Below the pieces are notes generated by a model that did not search any database, was not told the DNA's origin, and saw only the letters and a list, made by a program, of their open reading frames with translations. From Achromobacter veterisilvae (GTDB lineage Bacteria > Pseudomonadota > Gammaproteobacteria > Burkholderiales > Burkholderiaceae_B): a DNA stretch of 59,226 nt. Location of the stretch: NCBI RefSeq assembly GCF_900496975.1, contig NZ_UFQC01000039.1, positions 1-59,226 on the forward strand. Direction: 5' to 3'. The translations under genes and the position numbers were made by a program. Positions 49,796-59,226 of the stretch are shown piece by piece; position 1 is the first letter of the stretch; every line of letters starts with the position of its first letter.

Positions 49796-50439
49796 TGTCC
49801 CGCTTTTCTCCTCTCCACCTGCTGCGCCTGACGGCGTGCTCGTTCGCGCTGGCCGCATTCGCGCCGGCGCTCGTCAGCGCCGCCCCGGCGGCCGATTCCT
49901 CCACCTCCACCTCTGAAGGCACAAAAGCCATGAGCACCAATCCCCGCGTCAAGCTTCAAACGAACCAAGGCGACATGGTCATCACCCTGGACGCCGCCAA
50001 GGCGCCCAAGACCGTCGAGAACTTCCTGACCTACGTCAAGGAAGGCTTCTACAACGGCACGGTGTTCCACCGCGTGATCGATGGCTTCATGGTCCAGGGC
50101 GGCGGTTTCGAACCCGGCATGAAACAGAAACAGACCCATGCCCCCATCGAGAACGAAGCCAACAACGGCCTGAAGAACGACAAGTACACCCTGGCCATGG
50201 CCCGCACCAGCGACCCGCACTCGGCCACGGCGCAGTTCTTCATCAACGTGTCCAACAACGACTTCCTGAACTTCACCGCCCCCACCCCCAACGGCTGGGG
50301 CTATGCCGTGTTCGGCACCGTGACCGAAGGCACGGACGTGGTCGACAAGATCAAGGGCGTGAAGACCGGCAACAAGGGCTTTCACCAGAACGTCCCGAAC
50401 GAGGACGTGATCATCGAGAAGGCCGAAGTTCTTGAATAA
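49792..50439 (+). CDS. Peptidyl-prolyl cis-trans isomerase, cyclophilin type, with possible second cytoplasmic start
   Basis: A 215-residue precursor: signal peptide ([20 protein letters not shown]) and a cyclophilin domain similar to PpiA/PpiB ([87 protein letters not shown]). It catalyses proline isomerisation. An in-frame ATG at 49930 ([10 protein letters not shown]), with GAAGG 10 nt upstream, would yield a 169-residue signal-less form like cytoplasmic PpiB, so one gene could serve both compartments. It overlaps lpxH by 8 bases. Confidence 0.92.
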   Translation: MMSRFSPLHLLRLTACSFALAAFAPALVSAAPAADSSTSTSEGTKAMSTNPRVKLQTNQGDMVITLDAAKAPKTVENFLTYVKEGFYNGTVFHRVIDGFMVQGGGFEPGMKQKQTHAPIENEANNGLKNDKYTLAMARTSDPHSATAQFFINVSNNDFLNFTAPTPNGWGYAVFGTVTEGTDVVDKIKGVKTGNKGFHQNVPNEDVIIEKAEVLE

Positions 50440-51199
50440 GATCAGTCTGCCCGGTCCCATCTGGCTGGCGTCCGACCTGCATTTGGGGCCGGGCACGCCG
50501 GCCACTTCGGAGGCCTTCCTGGGCTTTCTGCAGGCGGCGCGCGAAGAAGCCGCCGCCCTGCTGCTGCCGGGCGACATCTTCGATGCCTGGATCGGCGACG
50601 ACGTGATCCGCGCCGCGCCGCCGTGGCTTGCCACGGCGTTGACGGCGCTGCGGGACACCGCCGCGCGCATCCCCGTGTGGCTCGGCCGCGGCAACCGCGA
50701 TTTCCTCATCGGCGAAGAACTCGCCAAGGCGCTGGGCGCGCGGCTGCTGCCCGAGCCGGCGCTGCTGGAAACGGATTTCGGTCCGGTCCTGCTGACCCAC
50801 GGCGACGAATTCTGTACGGACGACGCCGCCTACCAGCAGTTCCGCCAGATGGTCCGCAACCCCCAGTGGCAGGCGGAGTTCCTGGCCAAGACCATCCCGG
50901 AGCGGCTGGCGATGGCGCAACAGGCCCGCGGCGAAAGCCAGGCCGCCAACCAGACGAAGTCCATGGAGATCATGGACGTCAACGCCGGCGCCATCGAAGG
51001 GATCTTCCGAGACACCGGCGTGCGCGTCCTGGTGCACGGCCATACGCACCGTCCCGCCCGCCACGTGCTGGAGGTCGACGGCAAGAAGCGCGAACGCTGG
51101 GTGCTGCCCGACTGGGACTGCGACCACGTCACCCCGCCGCGCGGCGGCTGGCTGGTCATCGACCGCGACGGTCTTCAGTTCTACGATCTGGAAGCGTAG
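50432..51199 (+). CDS. lpxH: UDP-2,3-diacylglucosamine diphosphatase
   Basis: A 255-residue calcineurin-like phosphoesterase of lipid A synthesis, producing lipid X from UDP-2,3-diacylglucosamine at the inner membrane's inner face. Metal motifs: [45 protein letters not shown] and [14 protein letters not shown] start at 50432 with GAGAAGG upstream, overlapping the cyclophilin stop by 8 bases. Its TAG stop falls within the left terminal repeat of the 280-bp element at 51196. Confidence 0.94.
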   Translation: MNKISLPGPIWLASDLHLGPGTPATSEAFLGFLQAAREEAAALLLPGDIFDAWIGDDVIRAAPPWLATALTALRDTAARIPVWLGRGNRDFLIGEELAKALGARLLPEPALLETDFGPVLLTHGDEFCTDDAAYQQFRQMVRNPQWQAEFLAKTIPERLAMAQQARGESQAANQTKSMEIMDVNAGAIEGIFRDTGVRVLVHGHTHRPARHVLEVDGKKRERWVLPDWDCDHVTPPRGGWLVIDRDGLQFYDLEA

Positions 51200-51475
51200 G
51201 ATGGGTGGAGCGCGAGAGTTCTTAAGCTAGAACACCGCCCTCCAGCGCGCGAAACCCATGCGGCCGTGGGCAGACAGTGCCCGGCATCCCCGGGGTGTCT
51301 GACACCCGAAGAGACAACCTTCGGCTTGCACCAGCGTTTCAGGGGTGTCAGACACCTGCATAGGCAGACAGTGCCCCGCAACGGTCAAAAAAACAGTCTA
51401 CCCACGGCCGCATGGGTTTCGCGCGCTGAGCACCGAGGTTCTTGCCTAGGAACTGCCGCGCTCCACCCATCCTAC
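51196..51475. repeat. MITE-like 280-bp element with terminal and internal inverted repeats
   Basis: Perfect 19-bp terminal inverted repeats: GTAGGATGGGTGGAGCGCG (51196-51214) and its complement (51457-51475). Inside, 51246-51275 and 51396-51425 form a 30-bp inverted repeat with one mismatch. The centre carries GGGTGTCTGACACC (about 51293) and GGGTGTCAGACACC (about 51345), both near-palindromic, and two copies of GCAGACAGTGCCC. No coding capacity. The left end supplies the lpxH stop codon. It looks like a non-autonomous mobile or REP-like element that may also fold as a terminator between convergent genes. Confidence 0.75.
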
Positions 51476-51500
51476 AAGGGCCTCCCATCTCGCGAAGCCT

Positions 51501-52364
51501 TCAGCGGGTGAAGACCCAGGCCGCGACCACCGCCCCGAAAACGATCCGGTACCAGGCGAAGACGCGGTACGTGTGGTTGGCGACGAAGCGCAGCACGGCG
51601 CGCACCACCACCATGGCGCTCAGGAAGGCGGCGATGAAGCCGACCGCGATGCCCGACAGGTCCTGCTGGGTGAGCAGGTCGATGTTCTTGTACATGTCGT
51701 AGACGGCCGCGCCCAGCATCGTCGGCATGGCGAGGAAGAACGAGAACTCCGTCGCCGTCTTGCGCTGGATGCCGGCGATCATGCCGCCGATGATGGTCGC
51801 CCCCGAACGCGAGGTGCCCGGGATCATGGCCAGGCATTGCGCCACGCCCACGCCCAGCGCCTGCTTCCAGGAAATCTGTTCCAGCGTGCGGGCCGTGGCG
51901 CGTTCGTCGGAAGCCGTGTCGTCGGCCGCGCCCGGCTGGTCGCCCGGCGTGTGGTGGGTCTTGCGCTCGACGTACAGCATGATGAGGCCGCCCAGCACCA
52001 GCGTCACGACCACCACGCCGGGATGGTAGAAGATGCTCTTGATGGACTTGATGAAAATCGCCCCGATGACGGCCGCCGGCAGGAAGGCGATGATCAGGTT
52101 GCGGGTGAAGGCCATCTCGCTGGGCACGCCCGTGAAGGTGCCGCGGACCAGCCGCAGCAGGCGCGCGCGGAAGACCCACATCACCGCCAGGATGGAGCCC
52201 AACTGGATCACGACCTCGAAGACCTTGCCCTGGCTGGACTGGAAATTCATCCAGTCGCCCACCAGGATCAGGTGGCCGGTGCTGGACACGGGGATGAACT
52301 CCGTCAGGCCCTCGATGACGCCCAGGACGAAAGCTTTGATCAGGTATAGCGCGTTTTCGGTCAC
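51501..52364 (-). CDS. uppP: Undecaprenyl-diphosphatase
   Basis: A 287-residue polytopic inner-membrane enzyme (BacA family) recycling undecaprenyl pyrophosphate for cell-wall synthesis. Signature motifs: EGLTEFIPVSSTGHLILVGD and CLAMIPGTSRSGATIIGG, carrying the catalytic Glu, Ser and Arg; about eight membrane segments. A hydrophilic insert (ERKTHHTPGDQPGAADDTASDERATARTLEQ segment, ~130-165) links two of them. It follows the TerC/CBS gene after 18 bases on the same strand. Confidence 0.95.
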   Translation of the reverse strand: MTENALYLIKAFVLGVIEGLTEFIPVSSTGHLILVGDWMNFQSSQGKVFEVVIQLGSILAVMWVFRARLLRLVRGTFTGVPSEMAFTRNLIIAFLPAAVIGAIFIKSIKSIFYHPGVVVVTLVLGGLIMLYVERKTHHTPGDQPGAADDTASDERATARTLEQISWKQALGVGVAQCLAMIPGTSRSGATIIGGMIAGIQRKTATEFSFFLAMPTMLGAAVYDMYKNIDLLTQQDLSGIAVGFIAAFLSAMVVVRAVLRFVANHTYRVFAWYRIVFGAVVAAWVFTR

Positions 52365-52382
52365 GATGCGGAGTCGGTCCAG

Positions 52383-53966
52383 TTAGTCGTTGGCAAGGGA
52401 GGCGTCGTCGGCATGCAGCTCTTGGGGCCGCTTCTCCACGCGCACCAGGGCGATGCGGCGGCCGTCCATTTCCAGGACTTCGAAGCGGAAATGGTCGTGA
52501 TGGATTTCGTATTCGCAGACGTCGCCCGGCTTGGGCAGATGCCCGAAACGCGACAGCAGGTAGCCCGCCAGGGTGGAGAAGTCCTGGGCTTCGTCGACCA
52601 GCCCCTCGGTCTCGAGCACCTGCTCGACGTGGTGCAGGTCGGCGGCGCCGTCGATTTTCCAGGTGTTGTCGCCGTCCGCGACGATGTCGGGCAGTTCGTC
52701 CTCGTCGGGGAATTCGCCGGCGATCGCCTCGAAAACGTCGATGGGCGTCACCAGCCCCTCGATCGCGCCGAATTCGTCGGCCACCAGCACCAGTTGGCCG
52801 CGCGAGCGCTTGAGCGTGTCCATCAGGCGCAGGATGCCGATGGCCTCGTGCACGATGATGGGGTCGCGCAGGCGGTTGCGGCGCACCCTGCCCTCGGTGA
52901 TCAGGTCGGCCACCAGGTCCTTGGCGCGGGCGATGCCCAGCACTTCGTCCAGCGAGCCCCGGCAGACGGGGAAGAAGCTGTGCGGCGCCTCGGTCAACTG
53001 GCGGCGGATGGTTTCCGGATCGTCGTCGATGTTGATCCAGGAAACGTCCGTGCGGGGCGTCATGATGGACCGGATGGAACGCTCGGCCAGCGTCAGCACG
53101 CCGCTGACCATATTGCGCTCCTCGACCCCGAACGCCGGAATGGCCGGGCCGTCGGCGCTGGGCAGGTCGGGTTCGTCGGCCGGCGGGCGCTTGCCCAGCA
53201 TGCGCAGGACGGCCGAGGCCGTGCGTTCGCGCATGGGGCGGCGCGCGTCCAGCTTGAGCAGATTGCGGCGCGCCACCTGGTTGAGGGCTTCGATGGCCAC
53301 CGAGAAGCCGATCGCCGCGTACAGGTAGCCCTTGGGCACCTTGAAGCCGAACGCTTCCGCCAGCAGCGAAAAACCGATCATCAGCAGGAAGCCCAGGCAC
53401 AGCACCACCACCGTCGGATGGGCGTTGACGAAGCGCGTCAGCGGCTTGGACGCCAGCAGCATGATGCCGATCGCGATGACGACCGCGATCATCATGATGG
53501 CCAGGTGGTCCACCATGCCCACGGCCGTGATGACCGAATCCAGCGAGAACACCGCGTCCAGCACCACGATCTGCGTCACGATCACCCAGAAGCTGGCATA
53601 CACGCGCGGCCCCGAGGAGCCGCCGTGCTGGGAGCCTTCGAGGCGCTCATGCAGTTCCATGGTGCCCTTGAACAGCAGGAACAGGCCGCCGATCAGCAGG
53701 ATCAGGTCGCGCCCCGAGAATGACAGCGGACCGATGGAAAACAGGGGGGAGGTCAGCGTGACCAGCCATGACATGACCGACAAGAGGCCCAGGCGCATGA
53801 TGAGCGCCAGGCTCAGGCCCATGATGCGCGCGCGGTCGCGTTGCGCAGGGGGCAGCTTGTCCGCCAGGATGGCGATGAAAATCAGGTTATCGATTCCCAG
53901 GACGATCTCAAGGACGACCAGGGTAAGCAAGCCGACCCACGCGGTGGGGTCCAGCAGCCACTCCAT
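52383..53966 (-). CDS. TerC-family membrane protein with CBS pair and CorC/HlyC domain
   Basis: A 527-residue protein of the YoaE/YegH type. The N-terminal ~240 residues form a TerC-like membrane domain of about seven segments ([45 protein letters not shown], the acidic residues in GIDN and SLDS being characteristic). A CBS pair follows (~300-420: [39 protein letters not shown]) and a CorC/HlyC C-terminal domain (~435-515). Members are linked to metal-ion homeostasis (Mn2+ or Mg2+); CBS domains may sense adenylates. Cotranscription with uppP is likely. Confidence 0.9.
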   Translation of the reverse strand: MEWLLDPTAWVGLLTLVVLEIVLGIDNLIFIAILADKLPPAQRDRARIMGLSLALIMRLGLLSVMSWLVTLTSPLFSIGPLSFSGRDLILLIGGLFLLFKGTMELHERLEGSQHGGSSGPRVYASFWVIVTQIVVLDAVFSLDSVITAVGMVDHLAIMMIAVVIAIGIMLLASKPLTRFVNAHPTVVVLCLGFLLMIGFSLLAEAFGFKVPKGYLYAAIGFSVAIEALNQVARRNLLKLDARRPMRERTASAVLRMLGKRPPADEPDLPSADGPAIPAFGVEERNMVSGVLTLAERSIRSIMTPRTDVSWINIDDDPETIRRQLTEAPHSFFPVCRGSLDEVLGIARAKDLVADLITEGRVRRNRLRDPIIVHEAIGILRLMDTLKRSRGQLVLVADEFGAIEGLVTPIDVFEAIAGEFPDEDELPDIVADGDNTWKIDGAADLHHVEQVLETEGLVDEAQDFSTLAGYLLSRFGHLPKPGDVCEYEIHHDHFRFEVLEMDGRRIALVRVEKRPQELHADDASLAND

Positions 53967-54111
53967 CAGGAGCTCCAGAAGTTACACGACCGGTAATCGT
54001 ACATGGAAAATCCGTGACACGCCGGTGACGGGCCCCCTCCGTACGCCCGATGCGCGGGCGGTTTAGCCCGTTGGAACCAGGGCTTTTTTCGCCTTGGACC
54101 GCCCCCGGGGC

Positions 54112-54135
54112 AAAAAAAAACCGGCCCAGGGCCGG
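54112..54135 (-). terminator. Terminator of the azurin gene
   Basis: CCGGCCCAGGGCCGG (54121-54135) forms a short G+C hairpin, and nine A on the plus strand (54112-54120) become nine U at the transcript end on the minus strand. It lies 20 bases after the azurin stop. Confidence 0.8.
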
Positions 54136-54155
54136 CGTCCGCTTGCGGGGACCGA

Positions 54156-54605
54156 TCAGTCGCTCAGCTTGAGCGTGCCCTTCATCATGGCCCAGTGGCC
54201 GGGGAACGAGCAGAAGTAGGCATAGGCTTCGCCCGGGGTCAGCTTGGACACGTCGAGCGTCACCGAATCCGACTCGCCGCCGCCGATGACCTTGGTGTGC
54301 GCGATGACGCGCGCATCGCCCGCCTTCACGTAATCCTGCGCCAGGCCGGCGCCCATGCCGTCCGTGGCCACGCCCTGCTTGTCGGCCTCTTTGGTGAGCA
54401 CCCAGTTGTGGCCCATGGCGACCTTGGCCATCTTGCCGACATGCTTGAGATGCACGGTGAACTGCTTGCAGCTTTTATCGACGACCATTTCCTTCAGGTT
54501 GTACTGCATGGCGTCGTTGCTTTCGATGGTTGCTTCGCATTGAGCGGCCAGCGCGGGCAGGCTGGCTGCGGACAGAACAATGGCTAGGGTGGCTTTTGCC
54601 AGCAT
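54156..54605 (-). CDS. azu: Azurin (type I blue copper protein)
   Basis: A 149-residue precursor; ATG 54605 is preceded by GGAGAG, and the signal peptide is cleaved after ALA, giving mature [16 protein letters not shown]. The mature sequence closely resembles Achromobacter/Alcaligenes azurin. Copper ligands are visible: the His in MGHNWVL, and the C-terminal Cys, His and Met in [14 protein letters not shown]. It carries electrons in the periplasm, typically from the bc1 complex to nitrite or nitrous-oxide reductases. It is divergent from nosR, and an FNR-type box lies between them. Confidence 0.97.
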   Translation of the reverse strand: MLAKATLAIVLSAASLPALAAQCEATIESNDAMQYNLKEMVVDKSCKQFTVHLKHVGKMAKVAMGHNWVLTKEADKQGVATDGMGAGLAQDYVKAGDARVIAHTKVIGGGESDSVTLDVSKLTPGEAYAYFCSFPGHWAMMKGTLKLSD

Positions 54606-54709
54606 GGAGACTCTCCGTAAACATGGCGGCCATTCTTCGACTCGCGCGAGGCACATGCCTGCGTCGCTGCCGCCACGCACCAGTCTAGGACGGCGCGCAA
54701 CCCGCGCTA

Positions 54710-54723
54710 TTGACCGACATCAA
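54710..54723. promoter_or_regulatory. FNR/ANR/DNR-type box between azurin and nosR
   Basis: TTGAC-CGAC-ATCAA matches the TTGAT-N4-ATCAA consensus at 9 of 10 positions. It lies 105 bases upstream of azurin and 165 bases upstream of nosR, so it may serve azurin, nosR or both under oxygen limitation or NO. A weaker second match, TTGAC-AAAC-CGCAA, is at 54811-54824, closer to nosR. Confidence 0.7.
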
Positions 54724-54887
54724 TGCCGCCCCGTTCAGACGCGGAAAAATCGGGAAATCCCCATGCCCCGTAGGGGTATTGGCGTTATACAAGCGCCGAT
54801 ATTGCGCCCATTGACAAACCGCAATACGAACCCTTCGGCATATTCGTAGGATGCCTGCAAACAATTGCAAACAAGAAGAGTTCGAGC

Positions 54888-57134
54888 ATGGAAGGCAGCA
54901 CGGCGGCGGGGCTACGGTTCATTCGGTTCATCCAGGCGGCATTTCTAGCCCTGCTGCTATGCGCGTCGGGCGCCGGCATCGCGCAGGCGCAGCGGCTGCC
55001 GGACTTCCTGGCCGCCACGCCGATAGGCGAACTCTTTCCCGGCGCCGACCGCGTCGACGCTCCGGCCGGCAAGCCGATGGCCGCGAAGGCCTATGCGGGC
55101 GGGCGCCAGGTGGGCGTGGTGTATCTCACCTCCGACGTCGTCAACACGCGCGGGTACTCCAGCAAGCCCATCGACGTGCTGGTGGCCCTGGCGAACGACG
55201 GGCGCATCGTCGGCGCCAAGCTCGTCGAACACCATGAGCCCATTGTGCTCATCGGCATTCCGCAAGCCAAGGTGGACCGCTTCATCGGCGGCTACGTCGG
55301 CCTGAATTTCGTCGAGTCCCCTCCCCGCCACGGCGCGCCGCCGCCCGTGGACATCATCAGCGGCGCGACCGTCACGCTGATGGTGATCGGCGACAGCATC
55401 ACGCGTTCGGCCATCGCCGTGGCCCGCGCCTACGGCATCGACAAGACGGCGCCCCCCGCGCAGCAGGCGGCGCCAGCCGCGGCCCGCGTCGTGGACGATA
55501 CGCAGGACGCGGTCCAATCGTGGCAGGCCCTGCTGGACGCCGGCGCCGTGCGCAATCTGCGCCTGTCGCCCGCCGACGTCGACAAGGCCTTTCGGGACTC
55601 CGGCCGGGGCGACGCCGCGGCCGGCGCCGAAGCCAAGTCGGACGACGATACTTTCATCGACCTTTACGCCGCGCTCGTCAGCGTGCCCGCGATCGGCCGC
55701 AGCCTGCTGGGCGACACGGAATGGCAGCGCCTGAAGGAAAGGCTCAAGCCCGGCCAGCAGGCCGTGCTGGTGGCGGGCAATGGCGCCTATTCCTTCAAGG
55801 GTTCGGGCTACGTGCGCGGCGGCATCTTCGACCGCGTCGAAGTCATCCAGGACGAAAGCAGCTTCCGGTTCAGGGACCGCAACCACCAGCGCCTGGCCGA
55901 CGTCGCCGCGCAGGGAGCGCCCGCGTTTCGCGAGGTCGCGCTGTTCGTCGTGCCCGACGACGCCGCGCTCGACCCCGTCGCGCCCTGGCGCCTGCAGCTC
56001 ATGGTGCAGCGCGTGCTCAGCGTCAACGACAAGGCGTTCGTCACCTTCGACCTGACCTATGAACTGCCGCAGGCCTACACGCGGCCCGCGGACGGCGCGC
56101 AGCCGCCCGCCGCTTCCGCCGGCAATCCCGCGGCGGCGGCGCAGGCCGCCCCGGCCGACGACCCCGCGCCCGCGCTGTGGAAGCAGATCTGGCGCGGCAA
56201 GGCCGGCCAGGTGGCGATACTGACCGTGGCGCTGCTGGTGCTGGTGGGCATCTTCTTCTTCCAGGACCAGCTCACCAGCCGCCCGCTGCTGCACGACCGC
56301 CTGCGGCTGGCATTCCTGGCGTTCGCGCTGTTCTGGATCGGCTGGTACGGCCAGGCCCAGTTGTCCATCGTGAACGTGCTGACCTTCTTCTCGGCGCTGC
56401 GCAGCGACTTCCGCTGGGAATATTTCCTGATGGATCCGCTGGTGTTCATCCTGTGGTGCGCCACGGCGATCTCGATGGTGTTCTGGAACCGCGGCGCGTT
56501 CTGCGGATGGCTGTGCCCGTTCGGCGCCCTGCAGGAACTCGCCAACCGCGCCGCCAGGCGCCTGGGAGTGCGCCAGGTGAAGATCGGGCACGGCGTGAAC
56601 CAGCGCCTGTCTACGCTGAAGTACGTCATCTTCCTGCTGCTGTTCGGCTTCTCGCTGTACGACCTGGGGCTGGCCGAGCAGCTTTCCGAAATCGAACCGT
56701 TCAAGACGGCGATCATCCTGCGCTTCGTCCGCTACTGGCCCTTCGTGGCGTTCGCCGTGGCGGTGCTTGCCGCGGGCCTGTTCGTGGAACGCTTCTTCTG
56801 CCGCTATCTCTGTCCGCTCGGAGCGGCCCTGGCCATCCCGGCCCGCTTGCGCATCTTCAATTGGCTGCGCCGCTACCGCGACTGCGGCAATCCCTGTCAA
56901 CGCTGCAATCTCGAATGCCCGGTGCAGGCCATCGACCCCACCGGCGAGATCAACCCGAACGAATGCATCCAGTGCCTGCATTGCCAGATGCTCTATCACC
57001 ATGACCAGAAATGTCCGCACCTGATCCAGAAAAGGGCCAAGCGCGAGCGGCGCCGCCCGCCGGCGGAGGAACCGGCCGAACAGGTCGTCGTCATGCACCG
57101 CGCGCCGAACCCGAATACCCAACCTGAATCCTGA
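54888..57134 (+). CDS. nosR: NosR: membrane flavo-iron-sulfur protein for nitrous-oxide reductase
   Basis: A 748-residue protein needed for NosZ activity and nos expression, thought to donate electrons to NosZ. N-terminal signal segment ([21 protein letters not shown]), a periplasmic FMN domain with the covalent flavin-attachment motif SGATVT (residues ~163-168), about six membrane segments from ~435 to ~640, two CxxxCP motifs ([20 protein letters not shown]), and two C-terminal 4Fe-4S clusters ([21 protein letters not shown]). All key features are intact and length is usual. nosZ follows after 82 bases. Confidence 0.95.
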   Translation: MEGSTAAGLRFIRFIQAAFLALLLCASGAGIAQAQRLPDFLAATPIGELFPGADRVDAPAGKPMAAKAYAGGRQVGVVYLTSDVVNTRGYSSKPIDVLVALANDGRIVGAKLVEHHEPIVLIGIPQAKVDRFIGGYVGLNFVESPPRHGAPPPVDIISGATVTLMVIGDSITRSAIAVARAYGIDKTAPPAQQAAPAAARVVDDTQDAVQSWQALLDAGAVRNLRLSPADVDKAFRDSGRGDAAAGAEAKSDDDTFIDLYAALVSVPAIGRSLLGDTEWQRLKERLKPGQQAVLVAGNGAYSFKGSGYVRGGIFDRVEVIQDESSFRFRDRNHQRLADVAAQGAPAFREVALFVVPDDAALDPVAPWRLQLMVQRVLSVNDKAFVTFDLTYELPQAYTRPADGAQPPAASAGNPAAAAQAAPADDPAPALWKQIWRGKAGQVAILTVALLVLVGIFFFQDQLTSRPLLHDRLRLAFLAFALFWIGWYGQAQLSIVNVLTFFSALRSDFRWEYFLMDPLVFILWCATAISMVFWNRGAFCGWLCPFGALQELANRAARRLGVRQVKIGHGVNQRLSTLKYVIFLLLFGFSLYDLGLAEQLSEIEPFKTAIILRFVRYWPFVAFAVAVLAAGLFVERFFCRYLCPLGAALAIPARLRIFNWLRRYRDCGNPCQRCNLECPVQAIDPTGEINPNECIQCLHCQMLYHHDQKCPHLIQKRAKRERRRPPAEEPAEQVVVMHRAPNPNTQPES

Positions 57135-57216
57135 TCCACCCCTTTCTTGCCGCCGGAACACGGGGGCCCATTTCTACACCACGGCGCCCGGCGCCGTCCC
57201 TACCAAGGAGTTATCC

Positions 57217-59133
57217 ATGTCCGACAAGAATCCCGACAAGGCCGGCCTCACCCGCCGCAGCTTCCTCGGAACCGCCGCCTTCACGGGCGCCGCTGGCCTG
57301 GTGGCGGGCGCGCATATCCCCGCCGCGCACGGCAAGGACGCGAAAGCCGGCGCCAATGGCGTCCTGGGCCACGTCGGGCCCGGCGAGCTGGACGAATACT
57401 ATGCCTTCAACTCCAGCGGCCAATCGGGCGAAGTGCGCGTGCTGGGCCTGCCGTCCATGCGCGAACTGGTCCGCATCCCGGTCTTCAACCACTGCAGCGC
57501 CACCGGCTGGGGCCGCACGAACGAAAGCCGCAAGATCCTGACCGAGGGCCTCACCCCCGAAACCCGCGAATACCTCAAGGACAAGGGCGGCGTCTTCCTG
57601 AACGGCGACGCCCACCATCCCCACCTGTCCTTCACCGACCGCACCTACGACGGCCGCTACCTGTTCATCAACGACAAGGCCAACAACCGCGTCGCCCGCA
57701 TCCGGCTGGACGTGATGAAGACGGACAAGATCACCGAGCTGCCCAACGTGTCGGGCGTGCACGGCCTGCGGCCCCAGCGCTATCCGCGCACCGGCTACGT
57801 GTTCGCCAACGGCGAGCACATCTCGCCGCTGCCCAACGACGGCAAGGTGCTCGACGATCCCAAGAAGAACTTCTTCGCCGTCTACACCGCGCTGGACGGC
57901 GACACCATGAAGGTCGCCTGGCAGGTGCTGGTCGACGGCAACCTGGACAACGGCGACGCCGACTACCAGGGCAAGTACTCCTTCTCCACCTGCTACAACT
58001 CCGAGAAGGGCGTCACGGTGGAGGAGATGTCAGCCAACGAGCAGGACTGGGTCGTCGTGTTCAATCTCAAGCGCATCGAAGAAGCCGTCAAGAAGGGCGA
58101 CTACAAGATGATGGGCGGCGTGCCCGTGATCGACGGGCGCCATGGATCCAAGTACACCCGCTACATCCCCGTGCCGAACTCGCCGCACGGCTGCAACGCC
58201 GCGCCCGACGGCATCCACGTGGTGCTCAACGGCAAGCTTTCGCCCACCGTGACGGTGCTGGACGTGCGCACGCTGGACGACCTGTTCGACGACAAGATCA
58301 AGCCGCGCGACTGCGTGGTGGCCGAACCGCAACTGGGCCTGGGCCCGCTGCACACGGCTTTCGACGGCCGCGGCAACGCCTACACCACGCTGTTCATCGA
58401 CAGCCAGATGGTCAAGTGGAACATCGACCTCGCCAAGCGCGCGTACAAGGGCGAAAAGGTCGACCCGATCATCCAGAAACTGGACGTGCACTACCAGCCC
58501 GGCCACAACCACTCCACGATGGGCGAAACCCGCGAGGCCGACGGCAAGTGGCTGGTATCGCTGAACAAGTTCTCCAAGGACCGTTTCCTGAACGTGGGCC
58601 CGCTCAAGCCCGAGAACGACCAGCTCATCGACATTTCCGGCGACGAAATGAAGCTGGTGCACGACGGCCCGAGCTTCGCCGAGCCGCATGACATGTGCCT
58701 GGTCCACCGCTCCAAGGTCCATCCCCTGAGCGTCTGGAAGCGCGACGACCCCATGTGGGAAGACGCCCGCCAGATGGCCAAGAAGGACGGCGTTGCGCTC
58801 GACGACGCCGCCAAGGTCGTGCGCGACGGCAACAAGGTGCACGTGTACATGATGGCGGTCGCGCCGATGTTCAGCCTCAAGAAGTTCGAGGTCAACCAGG
58901 GCGACGAGGTCACCGTGGTGGTGACGAACATGGAGGTGATCGAGGACCTGACGCACGGCTTCACCCTCGAAGGCCACGGCATCGCCATGGAGATCGGACC
59001 CCAGGCCACGTCGTCGGTCACGTTCACGGCGGACCGCCCGGGCGTGTACTGGTACTACTGCCAGTGGTTCTGCCACGCGCTGCACATGGAAATGTCCGGC
59101 CAGATGATCGTCCATCCCAAGAAGGCCGCGTAG
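57217..59133 (+). CDS. nosZ: Nitrous-oxide reductase
   Basis: A 638-residue periplasmic enzyme reducing N2O to N2. The Tat signal [11 protein letters not shown] marks clade I NosZ, exported folded with copper. A seven-bladed propeller carries the CuZ histidines (the first in DAHHPHLSF), and the C-terminal cupredoxin domain holds the CuA site: Cys615-x-Trp617-x-Cys619-x3-His623-x2-Met626. No key residue is missing. AAGGAG precedes the ATG by 7 nt. It is followed 5 bases later by the start of a further nos gene. Confidence 0.97.
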   Translation: MSDKNPDKAGLTRRSFLGTAAFTGAAGLVAGAHIPAAHGKDAKAGANGVLGHVGPGELDEYYAFNSSGQSGEVRVLGLPSMRELVRIPVFNHCSATGWGRTNESRKILTEGLTPETREYLKDKGGVFLNGDAHHPHLSFTDRTYDGRYLFINDKANNRVARIRLDVMKTDKITELPNVSGVHGLRPQRYPRTGYVFANGEHISPLPNDGKVLDDPKKNFFAVYTALDGDTMKVAWQVLVDGNLDNGDADYQGKYSFSTCYNSEKGVTVEEMSANEQDWVVVFNLKRIEEAVKKGDYKMMGGVPVIDGRHGSKYTRYIPVPNSPHGCNAAPDGIHVVLNGKLSPTVTVLDVRTLDDLFDDKIKPRDCVVAEPQLGLGPLHTAFDGRGNAYTTLFIDSQMVKWNIDLAKRAYKGEKVDPIIQKLDVHYQPGHNHSTMGETREADGKWLVSLNKFSKDRFLNVGPLKPENDQLIDISGDEMKLVHDGPSFAEPHDMCLVHRSKVHPLSVWKRDDPMWEDARQMAKKDGVALDDAAKVVRDGNKVHVYMMAVAPMFSLKKFEVNQGDEVTVVVTNMEVIEDLTHGFTLEGHGIAMEIGPQATSSVTFTADRPGVYWYYCQWFCHALHMEMSGQMIVHPKKAA

Positions 59134-59138
59134 CGTCC

Positions 59139-59226
59139 ATGACGTTCATCGCAATGCTGAAGCGCGGCGGCGGGAGGGCCGCCCGCGCCGCGCTGGCGGC
59201 CCTCGCCCTGGCGCTGTCCGGCGCCG
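59139..59226 (+). CDS. nosD: Start of a secreted protein, probably NosD (cut by window end)
   Basis: ATG 59139 starts 5 bases after nosZ and opens 29 codons to the window edge: MTFIAMLKRGGGRAARAALAALALALSGA, shown here only to say that it is a typical signal peptide. nosD, a periplasmic beta-helix protein for CuZ assembly, normally follows nosZ, so this is inferred from position alone. Confidence 0.6.
   Translation, partial: MTFIAMLKRGGGRAARAALAALALALSGA

Noticed and set aside
49930..50439. Treating the internal cyclophilin start as a separate second gene
   Set aside because: It is in the same frame as the signal-peptide form with no stop between; an alternative start of one gene is the simpler reading.
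51200..51480. An 81-codon frame inside the inverted-repeat element
   Set aside because: It is produced by the repeat arms themselves and shows no start signal or transposase-like motif.

Overview
This 59 kb window is G+C-rich with short intergenic gaps. It looks like the chromosome of a betaproteobacterium of the Alcaligenaceae, most likely Achromobacter or a close Bordetella relative. The grounds are an azurin that closely resembles Achromobacter azurin as I remember it, three orphan Bug/TctC periplasmic receptors, the block accA - DNA glycosylase - cysS - TPR protein - cyclophilin - lpxH, and a clade I nos cluster. The genus is an inference from protein resemblance; no search was run.

Layout. 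1-9380: a fatty-acid uptake and beta-oxidation block (truncated FadJ/FadB-type protein, FadL porin, FadN-type bifunctional protein, thiolase, hotdog thioesterase, secreted chalcone-isomerase-fold protein, FadD). 9397-12627: a cytoplasmic sulfatase with a Bug receptor, divergent from a MarR regulator. 12805-14993: a Fur-box-preceded TonB siderophore receptor. 15023-19329: an acid-sugar operon (KdgT-type permease, DUF1537 kinase, PdxA2-like dehydrogenase, GntR/UTRA regulator) preceded by a perfect 29-nt inverted repeat. 19358-22113: an FCD-GntR regulator divergent from a fumarylacetoacetate-hydrolase-family gene and a Bug receptor.

22154-31437: an IclR-associated catabolic region. The minus-strand operon carries a CaiB/BaiF CoA-transferase, an atypical crotonase, a two-subunit CoA-transferase-fold enzyme whose beta subunit lacks the usual catalytic Glu (as in IpdAB-type ring hydrolases), and an acyl-CoA synthetase. 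The divergent plus-strand pair is a Bug receptor and an FAD/NAD(P) oxidoreductase. A 3-mercaptopropionate-dioxygenase-like gene lies upstream of iclR. Matching 15-bp palindromes sit before iclR and before the Bug gene, suggesting one regulon.

31605-42964: a sirtuin, two small proteins sharing an unrecognised domain (one fused to an HTH), three near-identical tRNA-Arg(ACG) genes with a DUF3079 gene between two of them, then the most unusual locus: a two-gene operon of secreted proteins (34732-37697) in which a GH25 lysozyme is translationally coupled to a caspase-like peptidase fused to a degenerate GH25 domain. After these come mnmH, a LysR regulator divergent from two Cys-nucleophile alpha/beta hydrolases plus an NAD(P)-binding protein, and tRNA-Ser(GCU).

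43051-53966: housekeeping genes (lysC, tilS, accA, HhH-GPD glycosylase, cysS, TPR protein, cyclophilin with a possible second internal start, lpxH, uppP, TerC/CBS/CorC protein), with a 280-bp inverted-repeat element between lpxH and uppP. 54156-59226: azurin divergent from nosR-nosZ-(nosD start), with an FNR-type box between them, indicating nitrous-oxide respiration.
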